Assembly: GCA_030614945.1 (NCBI GenBank)
Contig: JAUXAH010000105.1
Location: forward strand, 1-6,590
Direction of reading: 5' to 3'
DNA length: 6,590 bases
Source: Phycisphaerae bacterium
GTDB taxonomy: Bacteria > Planctomycetota > Phycisphaerae > Sedimentisphaerales > SG8-4
Shown here in pieces: positions 1 through 5,180 of this stretch. The position numbers and the translations under genes are program-made. Position 1 is the first letter of the stretch, and every line of letters starts with the position of its first letter. The notes under the pieces are model-generated. The model saw nothing but the letters and a program-made list of their open reading frames with translations. It was not told where the DNA came from and did no database searches.

Positions 1-5
1 TATAC

Positions 6-69
6 TGTCATTTCGAGCACCTATCCCTACTTGTCATTTCGAGCGGAGCGTAGCGGAGTCGAGAAATCT
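6..69. repeat. Dispersed 'TGTCATTTCGAGC' repeat, one partial and one full copy
   Basis: The 13-mer TGTCATTTCGAGC occurs exactly at 6-18 and again at 32-44. The second copy continues through a GGAGCG/TAGCGGAG-rich middle to GTCGAGAAATCT at 69, while the first is cut off after GAGC. The layout (TGTCAT, then GAGC, then G.AGCG purine repeats, then GAGAAATCT) parallels the GTCATCCTGAGCGCAGCGAAGAATCT arm at 151-176, so the two belong to related repeat classes. From memory, such elements are scattered through many bacterial and metagenomic genomes. No gene is seen in 1-125. Confidence 0.7.
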
Positions 70-129
70 GTTCAAAATAGTCCGCGAAGCGGTTCCTTCT
101 ATTAGGTTAATTGGTTTTGTTATAGGCTT

Positions 130-258
130 GCTCTGTTGAAAGGCCTCCGTGTCATCCTGAGCGCAGCGAAGAATCTCGCTGTTTCTGGGCGATAAAGAGA
201 TTCTTCACTTCGCTGCGCTCCATTCAGAATGACAATCAGCGTATGTTTTCAACAGAGC
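130..258. repeat. Nested palindromic (MITE/REP-like) element
   Basis: Two levels of inverted repeat are visible. The outer arms are perfect over 12 bases: GCTCTGTTGAAA at 130-141 and TTTCAACAGAGC at 247-258. The inner arms are 151-177 (GTCATCCTGAGCGCAGCGAA then GAATCTC) and 197-233, whose reverse complement matches the left arm apart from small insertions (ATGG and GTGA). The loop between the inner arms is about 19 bases. It encodes no transposase, so if mobile it would need help in trans. No clear target-site duplication flanks it. The right outer arm runs into the first codons of the malectin-like ORF, which suggests that the element, or recombination at it, removed the 5' part of that gene. 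Confidence 0.75.
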
Positions 259-695
259 ACAGTGATTTCAGAGGCACCAGCATTGTAGGTACTGACAAGC
301 CCTGGCTGTTTACTTCCGGCTGCCGGGGGCTCCTGCGCTGTGAACTACCGCTTATTGACGATGGTGCCGGCCAGGAGGGCGGTGTATACCTGTGGCATAG
401 CTATACGGTTCGTCTCGGTTTTAAGGATTGCCAGGGCGACAAGCCGGGCCAGCGCGTCTTTGACGTTAAGCTTGGTGATAAAGTGGTGCTGCGAAACTTT
501 GATATCTTAAGAACGGCGGGAAAATCCTCCGTAAGGAGTCCCAAGGACAACAAAGCCGTTGTCAAAAAATTTAAGGGTGTCCCTGCCAAAAATAACCTTG
601 TTCTGGAGCTGGTCCCCAAATCAGCCAATCCGCATGCCAATTTAGACAGGGCGCCGATAATCAACTTCATCGAGGTTATTAAAGAAGACGGCTAA
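243..695 (+). CDS. Malectin-like carbohydrate-binding domain, 5'-truncated gene remnant
   Basis: Residues from about 9 to 148 resemble the malectin or malectin-like beta-sandwich found at the C-terminus of large secreted planctomycetal proteins. Landmarks are YTVRLGF (54-60), GQRVFDV (69-75), NFDI (85-88), KAVVKKFKGV (104-113), LVLELVP (119-125) and APIINFIEVI (137-146). Family knowledge suggests glycan or carbohydrate binding outside the cytoplasm, but no signal peptide is present. The start codon and the residues MFSTEH lie inside the right arm of the 130-258 palindrome, and the frame stays open through the whole element back to a TAG at 123-125. The coding start is therefore borrowed from repeat DNA, and the original N-terminal part (signal peptide and any catalytic or propeller domain) is missing. 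No convincing ribosome site precedes ATG 243. It is probably a pseudogene fragment; expression is doubtful. Confidence 0.6.
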   Translation: MFSTEHSDFRGTSIVGTDKPWLFTSGCRGLLRCELPLIDDGAGQEGGVYLWHSYTVRLGFKDCQGDKPGQRVFDVKLGDKVVLRNFDILRTAGKSSVRSPKDNKAVVKKFKGVPAKNNLVLELVPKSANPHANLDRAPIINFIEVIKEDG

Positions 696-715
696 ACGTA
701 AAATAGTGCGTTTGG

Positions 716-732
716 TCCGGCAAATTGCCGGA
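716..732. other. GC-rich dyad after the malectin remnant
   Basis: TCCGGCAAATTGCCGGA is an almost complete palindrome (TCCGGCAA/TTGCCGGA around one central A). As RNA it would form a 6-bp TCCGGC/GCCGGA stem with a 5-base loop. It sits 21 bases after the stop of the malectin-like ORF, where a terminator could be. It has no downstream T-run (TAAAATAC follows), so intrinsic termination is weakly supported. It could equally be a protein-binding palindrome. Confidence 0.3.
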
Positions 733-792
733 TAAAATACGGTTCCGGTAAGCTGCTTCGAAAAAGTGTGGTGCCCGCGCCAAAAGAATCCT

Positions 793-821
793 TTGACAAC
801 AGTTCATTTCCGGGTTAAGAT
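793..821 (+). promoter_or_regulatory. Sigma-70-like promoter
   Basis: A perfect -35 box TTGACA (793-798) is followed after exactly 17 bases by TAAGAT (816-821), a 4/6 match to TATAAT that keeps the TA at positions 1-2 and the final T. It lies in the non-coding gap upstream of the plus-strand run that starts at 927. Initiation near 828-832 would give a leader of about 95 bases containing the 840-854 hairpin. It could drive the remnant, the pseudopilin and the ABC genes together, as no other good promoter stands out between 927 and 5069. This is inferred from sequence match only. Confidence 0.45.
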
Positions 822-839
822 TAAAATTCGGTTCACCCA

Positions 840-854
840 GCCCATCGGATGGGC
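840..854. other. Small perfect dyad in the leader (GCCCATC/GATGGGC)
   Basis: GCCCATCGGATGGGC is a perfect inverted repeat that can fold into a 6-bp stem with a CGG loop. It is bracketed by direct copies of GGTTCAC (830-836 and 857-863). It lies between the putative promoter and the first ORF of the run. It has no T-run, so it is not an obvious terminator. It could be a leader hairpin or operator, or part of a dispersed repeat. Confidence 0.3.
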
Positions 855-926
855 GGGGTTCACACAGAATTTTATTATGGTGTGAGGGTTGCATTACCTG
901 ACTTGCAATTTTTGAAAAGTAAAAAA

Positions 927-1214
927 ATGAAAAGAATAAAGGTATGGTTATTGACGGCGATTGCCGGCATTATTCTCTGTCAATCTGACTGCATTGCGCG
1001 GAGCGAGCTGAGCTTCGAGAGAATCGGCGTCACAAGCGGAATCTGCGTGGTGCTGGGCGAGAAATCAGAAATTGTCGTATTACGTCTTACAGATGGTGGT
1101 GTACTCTGGTCCAAACCGCTGCCGTCGGCCCCGGTTCCCTGGGGCCTGGCCGTTGACCGCGATGGTCGTATAGTAGTAACTCTTGAAGATGGACAGGTTT
1201 TATGCTTTGGTTGA
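927..1214 (+). CDS. Short secreted PQQ-propeller-type remnant
   Basis: A 95-residue protein is predicted from ATG 927. This start is preferred to the in-frame ATG at 849 because it directly precedes a good signal peptide: MKRIK, a hydrophobic stretch (WLLTAIAGIILC) and a likely cleavage after CIA near residue 24. The 849 start would bury that signal behind 26 residues. The ribosome site is weak (GAAAAG at 914-919). The mature part ends in APVPWGLAVDRDGRIVVTLEDGQVLCFG-like sequence, typical as I recall of the last blade of large planctomycetal PQQ-binding-like beta-propeller proteins (DG turns, V.W and V.C.G edges). The region just after the signal, with SGICVVLGE, resembles the beginning of the same proteins. 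One blade cannot form a propeller, so this is probably an internally deleted, non-functional relic, or less likely a small secreted protein of its own. The pseudopilin start follows 28 bases later. Confidence 0.55.
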   Translation: MKRIKVWLLTAIAGIILCQSDCIARSELSFERIGVTSGICVVLGEKSEIVVLRLTDGGVLWSKPLPSAPVPWGLAVDRDGRIVVTLEDGQVLCFG

Positions 1215-1227
1215 AGTAACCGAGCGT

Positions 1228-1233
1228 GAGAGG
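1228..1233 (+). promoter_or_regulatory. Ribosome binding site deciding the pseudopilin start
   Basis: GAGAGG lies 9 bases before ATG 1243. It supports 1243 over the in-frame upstream ATG at 1183, which falls inside the preceding ORF and would put 20 extra charged residues before a class III leader peptide. Confidence 0.5.
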
Positions 1234-1242
1234 TTGGTCAGA

Positions 1243-1959
1243 ATGAAAGAGCACAGTCAGTTAAAAGTTGGTTTTACCTTGGTTGAGCTATTGGTGGTCA
1301 TTGCCATTATCGCCTTGTTAATGGGGATAATACTGCCTGCGATGGGCATGGTCAAATCCCTGGCTGCTGAAAAGTCTTGCGCCAGCAATCTTCGGCAGAT
1401 AAACTTCGCCTTGGTGATGTACGCGACCGACGATGACAAAGGCCGCTACCCACTGGAGCCGACCGAGCACAACCCTCATCCGGATTTGTTGAAGCAGCTC
1501 GGTGCATACAAGGGAGGCCTTATTAGATCTTTTTACTGCCCCCAGGGTCCGTACCTGGAGACGTTCGCGAGCAGTCCGGCTTATATACCCGAAGGGGTGA
1601 CCGATTCGGTGATTGATACACCTCAGAACCGCCTGGACGGCAACATCTCCTATGTGTACTGGAGCTTTAAGGCCAACAAATATATGGATGGAACCACAAC
1701 GGGCAGTGAGAACAAGAAGCATTGGCGCAACCCCAAATTTTTCATCCCGCGGCAGTTGACATTAACCGGCGTCAAGTGGTTATACCCCGACCGGCCGTCG
1801 CCTAAGGCGCCGAACACCCAGCGATGGGTCATGAGTGATTTTTTCCGTCGCGGGGCGCCTTTCCCGCACGGCCGCAGGCACGCACGCGGCCTCAACATGG
1901 TTTTTCTGGACGGGCACGTCGACCTCGTCATCGGCAGGCCCAGAGATAACTATCGCTGA
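1243..1959 (+). CDS. Type II secretion/type IV pilus-like pseudopilin with H-x9-DG motif
   Basis: This is a 238-residue class III signal-peptide protein. The leader MKEHSQLKVG ends at Gly10, followed by FTLVELLVVIAIIALLMG. Prepilin peptidase should cut after Gly10 and methylate Phe11; the conserved Glu5 of the mature protein is Glu15. Residues 11-33 form the hydrophobic N-terminal helix used for membrane anchoring and fibre packing. The helix continues into NLRQINFALVMYATDDDKGRYP, the usual continuation in the very expanded planctomycete/Lentisphaerae/Verrucomicrobia pseudopilin family. The C-terminal His213-x9-Asp223-Gly224 fits the H-x9-DG C-terminal motif of that family (DUF1559-like or sibling). 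It would act in the cell envelope, but which machine it serves cannot be told because no secretin, ATPase or platform gene is in the window. It ends 28 bases before the next gene and may be co-transcribed with it. Confidence 0.9.
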   Translation: MKEHSQLKVGFTLVELLVVIAIIALLMGIILPAMGMVKSLAAEKSCASNLRQINFALVMYATDDDKGRYPLEPTEHNPHPDLLKQLGAYKGGLIRSFYCPQGPYLETFASSPAYIPEGVTDSVIDTPQNRLDGNISYVYWSFKANKYMDGTTTGSENKKHWRNPKFFIPRQLTLTGVKWLYPDRPSPKAPNTQRWVMSDFFRRGAPFPHGRRHARGLNMVFLDGHVDLVIGRPRDNYR

Positions 1960-1977
1960 ACCGTAGAAGCATAGAAC

Positions 1978-1981
1978 GGAG
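1978..1981 (+). promoter_or_regulatory. Ribosome binding site for the GTG start at 1988
   Basis: GGAG sits 6 bases before GTG 1988. The spacing, plus a clean signal peptide starting exactly there, supports GTG initiation. There is no nearby in-frame ATG before the hydrophobic core. Confidence 0.5.
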
Positions 1982-1987
1982 TTTGTA

Positions 1988-3208
1988 GTGATTAAACTAT
2001 ATAGATTAGTTCTGGTGATTTGCCTTTGGCTTTGTATCCAAACCCACCCGGCATTGGCGTGCAGATATAATGTTCGTGAGACCGGCTTCGTTGACCTGGG
2101 TATTGAGCCTTATTATCTTTTCGGCTATGTCAGCAAAGATACTCCGCCAGAGATTACTTCCACTTTCAAGCAAGTATCATACGCTGCCCTTATGGACAGC
2201 AGCATCAGGGTTGAAATAATTGATACTGACCAACAGAAAGACCATCCGGCAATGAAGGGCCTTGATTTATGGCGGGTACAATCTTTCCCTGCTGCGGTTC
2301 TTCTCTCACCCGATGGACAGTCGTTTCCCGTGCCCGTTACAAAGCCCGGCCGGCCTTTCAAAGAAACGCTTTGGTCGGCCATTGACGATATTCTCTCCTC
2401 GCCGAAGCGTGAGGAAATCGTACAGCAGGTCAGTAAGACCTACGGTGTGGTATTATTGATTGAGGGAGCCGATGCGGAACAAAATAAAAAGGCAAAGGCC
2501 GCTGCTTCCGGCGCCCTTAAGCAAGTAAGTATGCAAATGGGAATGATGCCTAAACTCATCGCTCATCCTCCTGTACTGCTCACGATAGGGTCAGAATCAC
2601 TTGCCCGGGAAAAAATCTTGCTCTGGAGCCTGGGGCTGGATGCGGAAAAAGTAAGCGGACCGTATGCGGTAGTACTTTACGGAAGGGCTCGATGGATCGG
2701 CCCGCTGTTTAAGGGTGAAGAAATAACCGAAACTGACCTGGCCGATGTCCTTTTCGTAATCGGTGCTGACTGCGAATGTGGATTTAACTATAGATGGTTG
2801 CAGGGTACGATGCTGCCGGTCAGATGGGATGAGAAGATGCAGGCCCGGGTGGTGGAAAGTTTAGGATTTGACCCTGAAAACCCTATGATAAAGATGGAGA
2901 TGAGCCGGATAATAGGAAGGGGTTTTTCTTCCTACCCCGGCGTGCCCTTTGGATACCAGGGGTTTGTTGTAGAATCCGTTAATGAGCCCATCCGTAAGGA
3001 CTCCATAGGAGAGCAAATTCTGCCTGCCCAGGCTCAAAATACTGGCTCGCCTGTGTCCGCTGCCGCCGAATTGGTTTCAGAAGAAGCCGTTCTTGCTGAG
3101 AGTAAACCAGTCTTACAAAAACTATTATACTTCGTTGCCGGTTTCGCGGTTCTTATCATAGCCGTGGGTCTGGTTATCGTCTTCCGGGCGGCGAGGAGAA
3201 ATTTATGA
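1988..3208 (+). CDS. Secreted, C-terminally anchored protein of unknown function with two thioredoxin-like lobes (ABC-linked)
   Basis: This 406-residue protein starts at GTG. Residues 1-24 form a Sec signal peptide ending PALA, so Cys25 would be the first mature residue; the -3/-2 residues (Ala-Leu) fit signal peptidase I better than a lipobox. Lobe one (about 38-150) runs strand-helix-strand into VQSFPAAVLLSPDG (97-110), like the cis-Pro and following strand of a thioredoxin fold, but with no CxxC. Lobe two (about 152-260) starts YGVVLLIEG and ends with PYAVVLYGRARWIGPLF (225-241), again thioredoxin-like. Then come a Cys-x-Cys motif (DCECG, 261-265), a RWLQGTMLPVRW segment (269-280), a low-complexity linker (about 340-375) and one transmembrane helix (379-399) with a basic tail (RAARRNL). 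The bulk should face the periplasm. It overlaps the permease gene by four bases, so it is probably its partner. It may be an adaptor, a substrate receptor, or a redox or metal-handling subunit. I recall similar proteins beside FtsX-type ABC genes in planctomycetes, but no function. The fold assignment is inference. Confidence 0.7.
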   Translation: MIKLYRLVLVICLWLCIQTHPALACRYNVRETGFVDLGIEPYYLFGYVSKDTPPEITSTFKQVSYAALMDSSIRVEIIDTDQQKDHPAMKGLDLWRVQSFPAAVLLSPDGQSFPVPVTKPGRPFKETLWSAIDDILSSPKREEIVQQVSKTYGVVLLIEGADAEQNKKAKAAASGALKQVSMQMGMMPKLIAHPPVLLTIGSESLAREKILLWSLGLDAEKVSGPYAVVLYGRARWIGPLFKGEEITETDLADVLFVIGADCECGFNYRWLQGTMLPVRWDEKMQARVVESLGFDPENPMIKMEMSRIIGRGFSSYPGVPFGYQGFVVESVNEPIRKDSIGEQILPAQAQNTGSPVSAAAELVSEEAVLAESKPVLQKLLYFVAGFAVLIIAVGLVIVFRAARRNL

Positions 3209-4374
3209 CCATATTGGGCCTTATCTTCAAAGAAATCATTCACCGGAAGATAAATTTCATACTCGGCTTGTTAGCGGTAGTGACAGCCGTTGCTCTGTTC
3301 GTGGCTTTCGTCACCATCGGGCAGGCTTACAGGCGTGAGACAAGGCGGATAATGCGCGATATGGGACAAAACCTGCGAATCATCCCCAAAGAAACCAGCA
3401 TAGATAAATTTTGGTCGGATGGTTTCTCAGAACACACAATGCCGGAGGAATATGTGCATCGCTTTGCCTCTCTTGAGGGCTTTAGCTACACACACCTGAC
3501 CGCTACTCTTCAAAAGAAGGTAGTGTGGCAGGGTATGAATATTATATTGACCGGTATTTTACCGGAGGTACTGCCGCTCGATAAGCGGCACCAAAAACCA
3601 ATGACTTTCTCAGTTGAACCCGGTACTGTTTACCTTGGGTTTGAAGTAGCTGAAGTGGCACGCAGTTTGGGGATCGAGAAGGGAGGTGAGATTGATATTC
3701 TCGGCAAGACTTTCACCGTCGTAAAGTGTCTTTCCCGAACCGGCAGTAGTGACGATATACGTACCTATGGTCATCTTCACGATATACAAAGTATCCTCAA
3801 TCGGGAGGGAGAAATTAACGAGATAAAGGCGTTAGAGTGTCTGTGTTTAATTGAAGATGAGAATGACAAGCGGAGTATGCTTGCTATAGCGCAAGAACAG
3901 CTTGCAGAGATACTTCCTGAAGCAAAGGTTGTTCTGGTTCAGGGCATTGCTAAAGTTCGCCAAAAGCAAAGAGCTGCGATGGAGGGGTATTTAGCGTTTC
4001 TTATGCCGATTATTCTCGCTGTATGTGGAGCTTGGATTGGAGTCCTGGCGATAATGAATGTCCGCGACAGGCAGCAGGAGATTGGTATTATGCGGGCCCT
4101 CGGGTACGGCTCGGGCGGAATCACGCTGCTATTTCTGGGAAAAGCGGTAGCAATCGGCCTGCTCGGAGCGGCTGTGGGTTTCTTTATAGGAACGGCTCTG
4201 GCTCTAAACTTTGGCCCCGGTATATTCAAGGTAACCGCTAAAGCAATAAAGCCGGAATATGCCTGGCTCGCCTGGTCTCTTATCGTGGCACCTGTATTTA
4301 CTGCTGTCTCCAGCTTTATACCGGCAATGATTGCCATAACTTACGACCCGGCGGTTACGCTGAGGGAAGAATAG
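3205..4374 (+). CDS. FtsX/MacB-type ABC transporter permease
   Basis: This 389-residue inner-membrane permease has the four-helix plan of the type VII (MacB/LolCE/FtsX) family. TM1 is at about 18-40, a periplasmic MacB-like domain at about 41-262, TM2 at 263-285, TM3 at 306-333 and TM4 at 353-378. The FtsX-domain hallmark NVRDRQQEIGIMRALGYGSG (285-304) is the cytoplasmic coupling segment. The C-terminus YDPAVTLREE matches the family ending (P, then LR.E). Such permeases usually convert cytoplasmic ATP hydrolysis into movement of the periplasmic domain to extrude lipoproteins, peptides or drugs, or to signal, rather than forming a classic channel. The periplasmic domain has an unusual cysteine set: Cys175, and Cys212-Leu-Cys214 in ALECLCLIE. 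ATG 3205 overlaps the upstream stop as ATGA, with AGGAG at 3194-3198. The ATPase gene follows after two bases, so the ATPase is supplied separately, unlike the fused MacB. The substrate is unknown. Confidence 0.9.
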   Translation: MTILGLIFKEIIHRKINFILGLLAVVTAVALFVAFVTIGQAYRRETRRIMRDMGQNLRIIPKETSIDKFWSDGFSEHTMPEEYVHRFASLEGFSYTHLTATLQKKVVWQGMNIILTGILPEVLPLDKRHQKPMTFSVEPGTVYLGFEVAEVARSLGIEKGGEIDILGKTFTVVKCLSRTGSSDDIRTYGHLHDIQSILNREGEINEIKALECLCLIEDENDKRSMLAIAQEQLAEILPEAKVVLVQGIAKVRQKQRAAMEGYLAFLMPIILAVCGAWIGVLAIMNVRDRQQEIGIMRALGYGSGGITLLFLGKAVAIGLLGAAVGFFIGTALALNFGPGIFKVTAKAIKPEYAWLAWSLIVAPVFTAVSSFIPAMIAITYDPAVTLREE

Positions 4375-4376
4375 AT

Positions 4377-5069
4377 ATGGTTGTTCTTGAGAATGTTGTA
4401 AAAACTTACCGAAGACGCCGGGGCGATGTCAAGGCCCTCAGTGATATAAACCTGCAGATTGAAAAAGGTGAATTTGTAGTTATCTGCGGGCCCAGCGGCA
4501 GCGGGAAAACGACTTTGCTTATGACCATCGCGGCAATGCTGCGACCAACCAGCGGCAGCGTCTGCGTCGAACAGAACAACCTCTATACAATGAGCATACG
4601 GGACAGGGCAAAGTTCCGCGCCGAGAACATCGGCTTTATTTTCCAGATGTTTCATCTGGTACCCTATTTGAATGTCATTGAAAACGTTGTTCTTGCTGGT
4701 GGAGTGGCCAGCCGGGATAGTGGAGCGGTTAAAGCAAACGAGTTACTAAAGCAATTGGGGTTGGCTGAACGGGCTTTCCACAGACCGTCCGAGCTCAGTG
4801 CCGGCGAGAAACAGCGCACCGCCATCGCCAGAGCGCTGTTCAATCGTCCGAAGATTATCCTTGCCGATGAGCCTACCGGTAATCTTGACCCTGATAATAC
4901 AGCTTCGGTACTCGGATATTTGTCTGAGTTTCATCACAGCGGCGGTACCGTAATCCTGGCCACTCACGGAACCGAGGCAGAGCAGTTTGCCGACCGGATA
5001 ATTCATCTGCACAATGGGCAAACGAATTCACCGAAGAGAACGCCGAGGACGCAGAGAAGAAATTATTGA
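4377..5069 (+). CDS. LolD/MacB-type ABC transporter ATP-binding protein
   Basis: This 230-residue cytoplasmic ATPase would power the adjacent FtsX-type permease. All catalytic motifs are present: Walker A GPSGSGKT (38-45), Q-loop Gln90 in FIFQMFHLVPYLNV (typical of the LolD/FtsE/MacB branch), signature LSAGEKQR (140-147), Walker B IILADEP with Asp164 and catalytic Glu165, D-loop NLD (169-171) and H-loop His197 in ATHG. The signature has Ala in place of the commoner Gly (LSAGE against LSGGE), a tolerated variant. Start ATG 4377 has GAGGGA at 4362-4367 and lies two bases after the permease stop. The domain should end near LHNGQ (211-215). The last 15 residues (TNSPKRTPRTQRRNY) are very basic and lie largely in the inverted repeat at 5039-5103, so the tail is probably read-through into repeat DNA and not a functional extension. 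The gene symbol is left empty because orthology to lolD is unproven. Confidence 0.93.
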   Translation: MVVLENVVKTYRRRRGDVKALSDINLQIEKGEFVVICGPSGSGKTTLLMTIAAMLRPTSGSVCVEQNNLYTMSIRDRAKFRAENIGFIFQMFHLVPYLNVIENVVLAGGVASRDSGAVKANELLKQLGLAERAFHRPSELSAGEKQRTAIARALFNRPKIILADEPTGNLDPDNTASVLGYLSEFHHSGGTVILATHGTEAEQFADRIIHLHNGQTNSPKRTPRTQRRNY

Positions 5070-5103
5070 AAATAATCTCGGCCGTCTCTGCGGCCTCGGC
5101 GGT
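5039..5103. repeat. Palindromic repeat overlapping the 3' end of the ATPase gene
   Basis: The outer arms GCCGAGGACGCAGAGA (5042-5057) and TCTCTGCGGCCTCGGC (5085-5100) are complementary at 15 of 16 positions. An inner arm pair ATTATT/AATAAT (5062-5067, 5071-5076) closes on a GAA loop that overlaps the ATPase TGA stop. This resembles the 'CCGCAGAGGACGCAGAG' dispersed repeat often seen in environmental bacterial genomes (from memory). RNA from either strand would fold strongly. The plus strand has an A-run, not a T-run, after the stem (5104-5111), so it is not a standard intrinsic terminator. It may block 3' exonucleases or simply be a REP-like insertion. Confidence 0.65.
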
Positions 5104-5128
5104 AAAAAAAACGCCCCAGGTTATCAGG

Positions 5129-5180
5129 TTACCTGATTTCCTGATCTCCTGGTCTCCTGGTCTCCTGGTCTCCTGATCTC
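5129..5180. repeat. Tandem 8-bp repeat (TCTCCTGG units)
   Basis: On the plus strand, three exact TCTCCTGG units (5145-5152, 5153-5160, 5161-5168) are flanked by variants TCTCCTGA (5169-5176), TTTCCTGA (5137-5144) and TTACCTGA (5129-5136), ending in a partial TCTC (5177-5180). The small palindrome ATCAGGTTACCTGAT (5123-5137) marks its left edge. The array lies within the 3' end of the POT transporter gene and encodes an 8-residue period (GDQETRRP, GDQEIR), since three 8-bp units equal eight codons. Such arrays can change copy number by slippage. Confidence 0.75.

Noticed and set aside
829..900. Possible tRNA, because of GGTTCAC and a stem-like palindrome
   Set aside because: No acceptor stem, D-loop or anticodon arm can be paired around it, and GGTTCAC is simply repeated either side of the dyad.
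849..926. Longer N-terminus for the PQQ-type remnant
   Set aside because: The 26 added residues would sit in front of a clean signal peptide, and the region overlaps the hairpin-bearing leader.
1183..1242. Upstream ATG extending the pseudopilin by 20 residues
   Set aside because: It lies inside the preceding ORF, lacks a good ribosome site and would give an atypically long, charged leader. GAGAGG before 1243 fits better.
3939..4337. 132-codon minus-strand ORF opposite the permease
   Set aside because: It is a shadow of the FtsX-domain coding region with no family resemblance.
5104..5111. Intrinsic terminator after the ATPase gene
   Set aside because: The run after the stem on the plus strand is A, not T. 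On the minus strand the T-run comes before the stem. Neither direction fits.
5129..5180. CRISPR-like or iteron array
   Set aside because: The units are 8 bp, directly adjacent without spacers, and no cas, rep or origin features are nearby.
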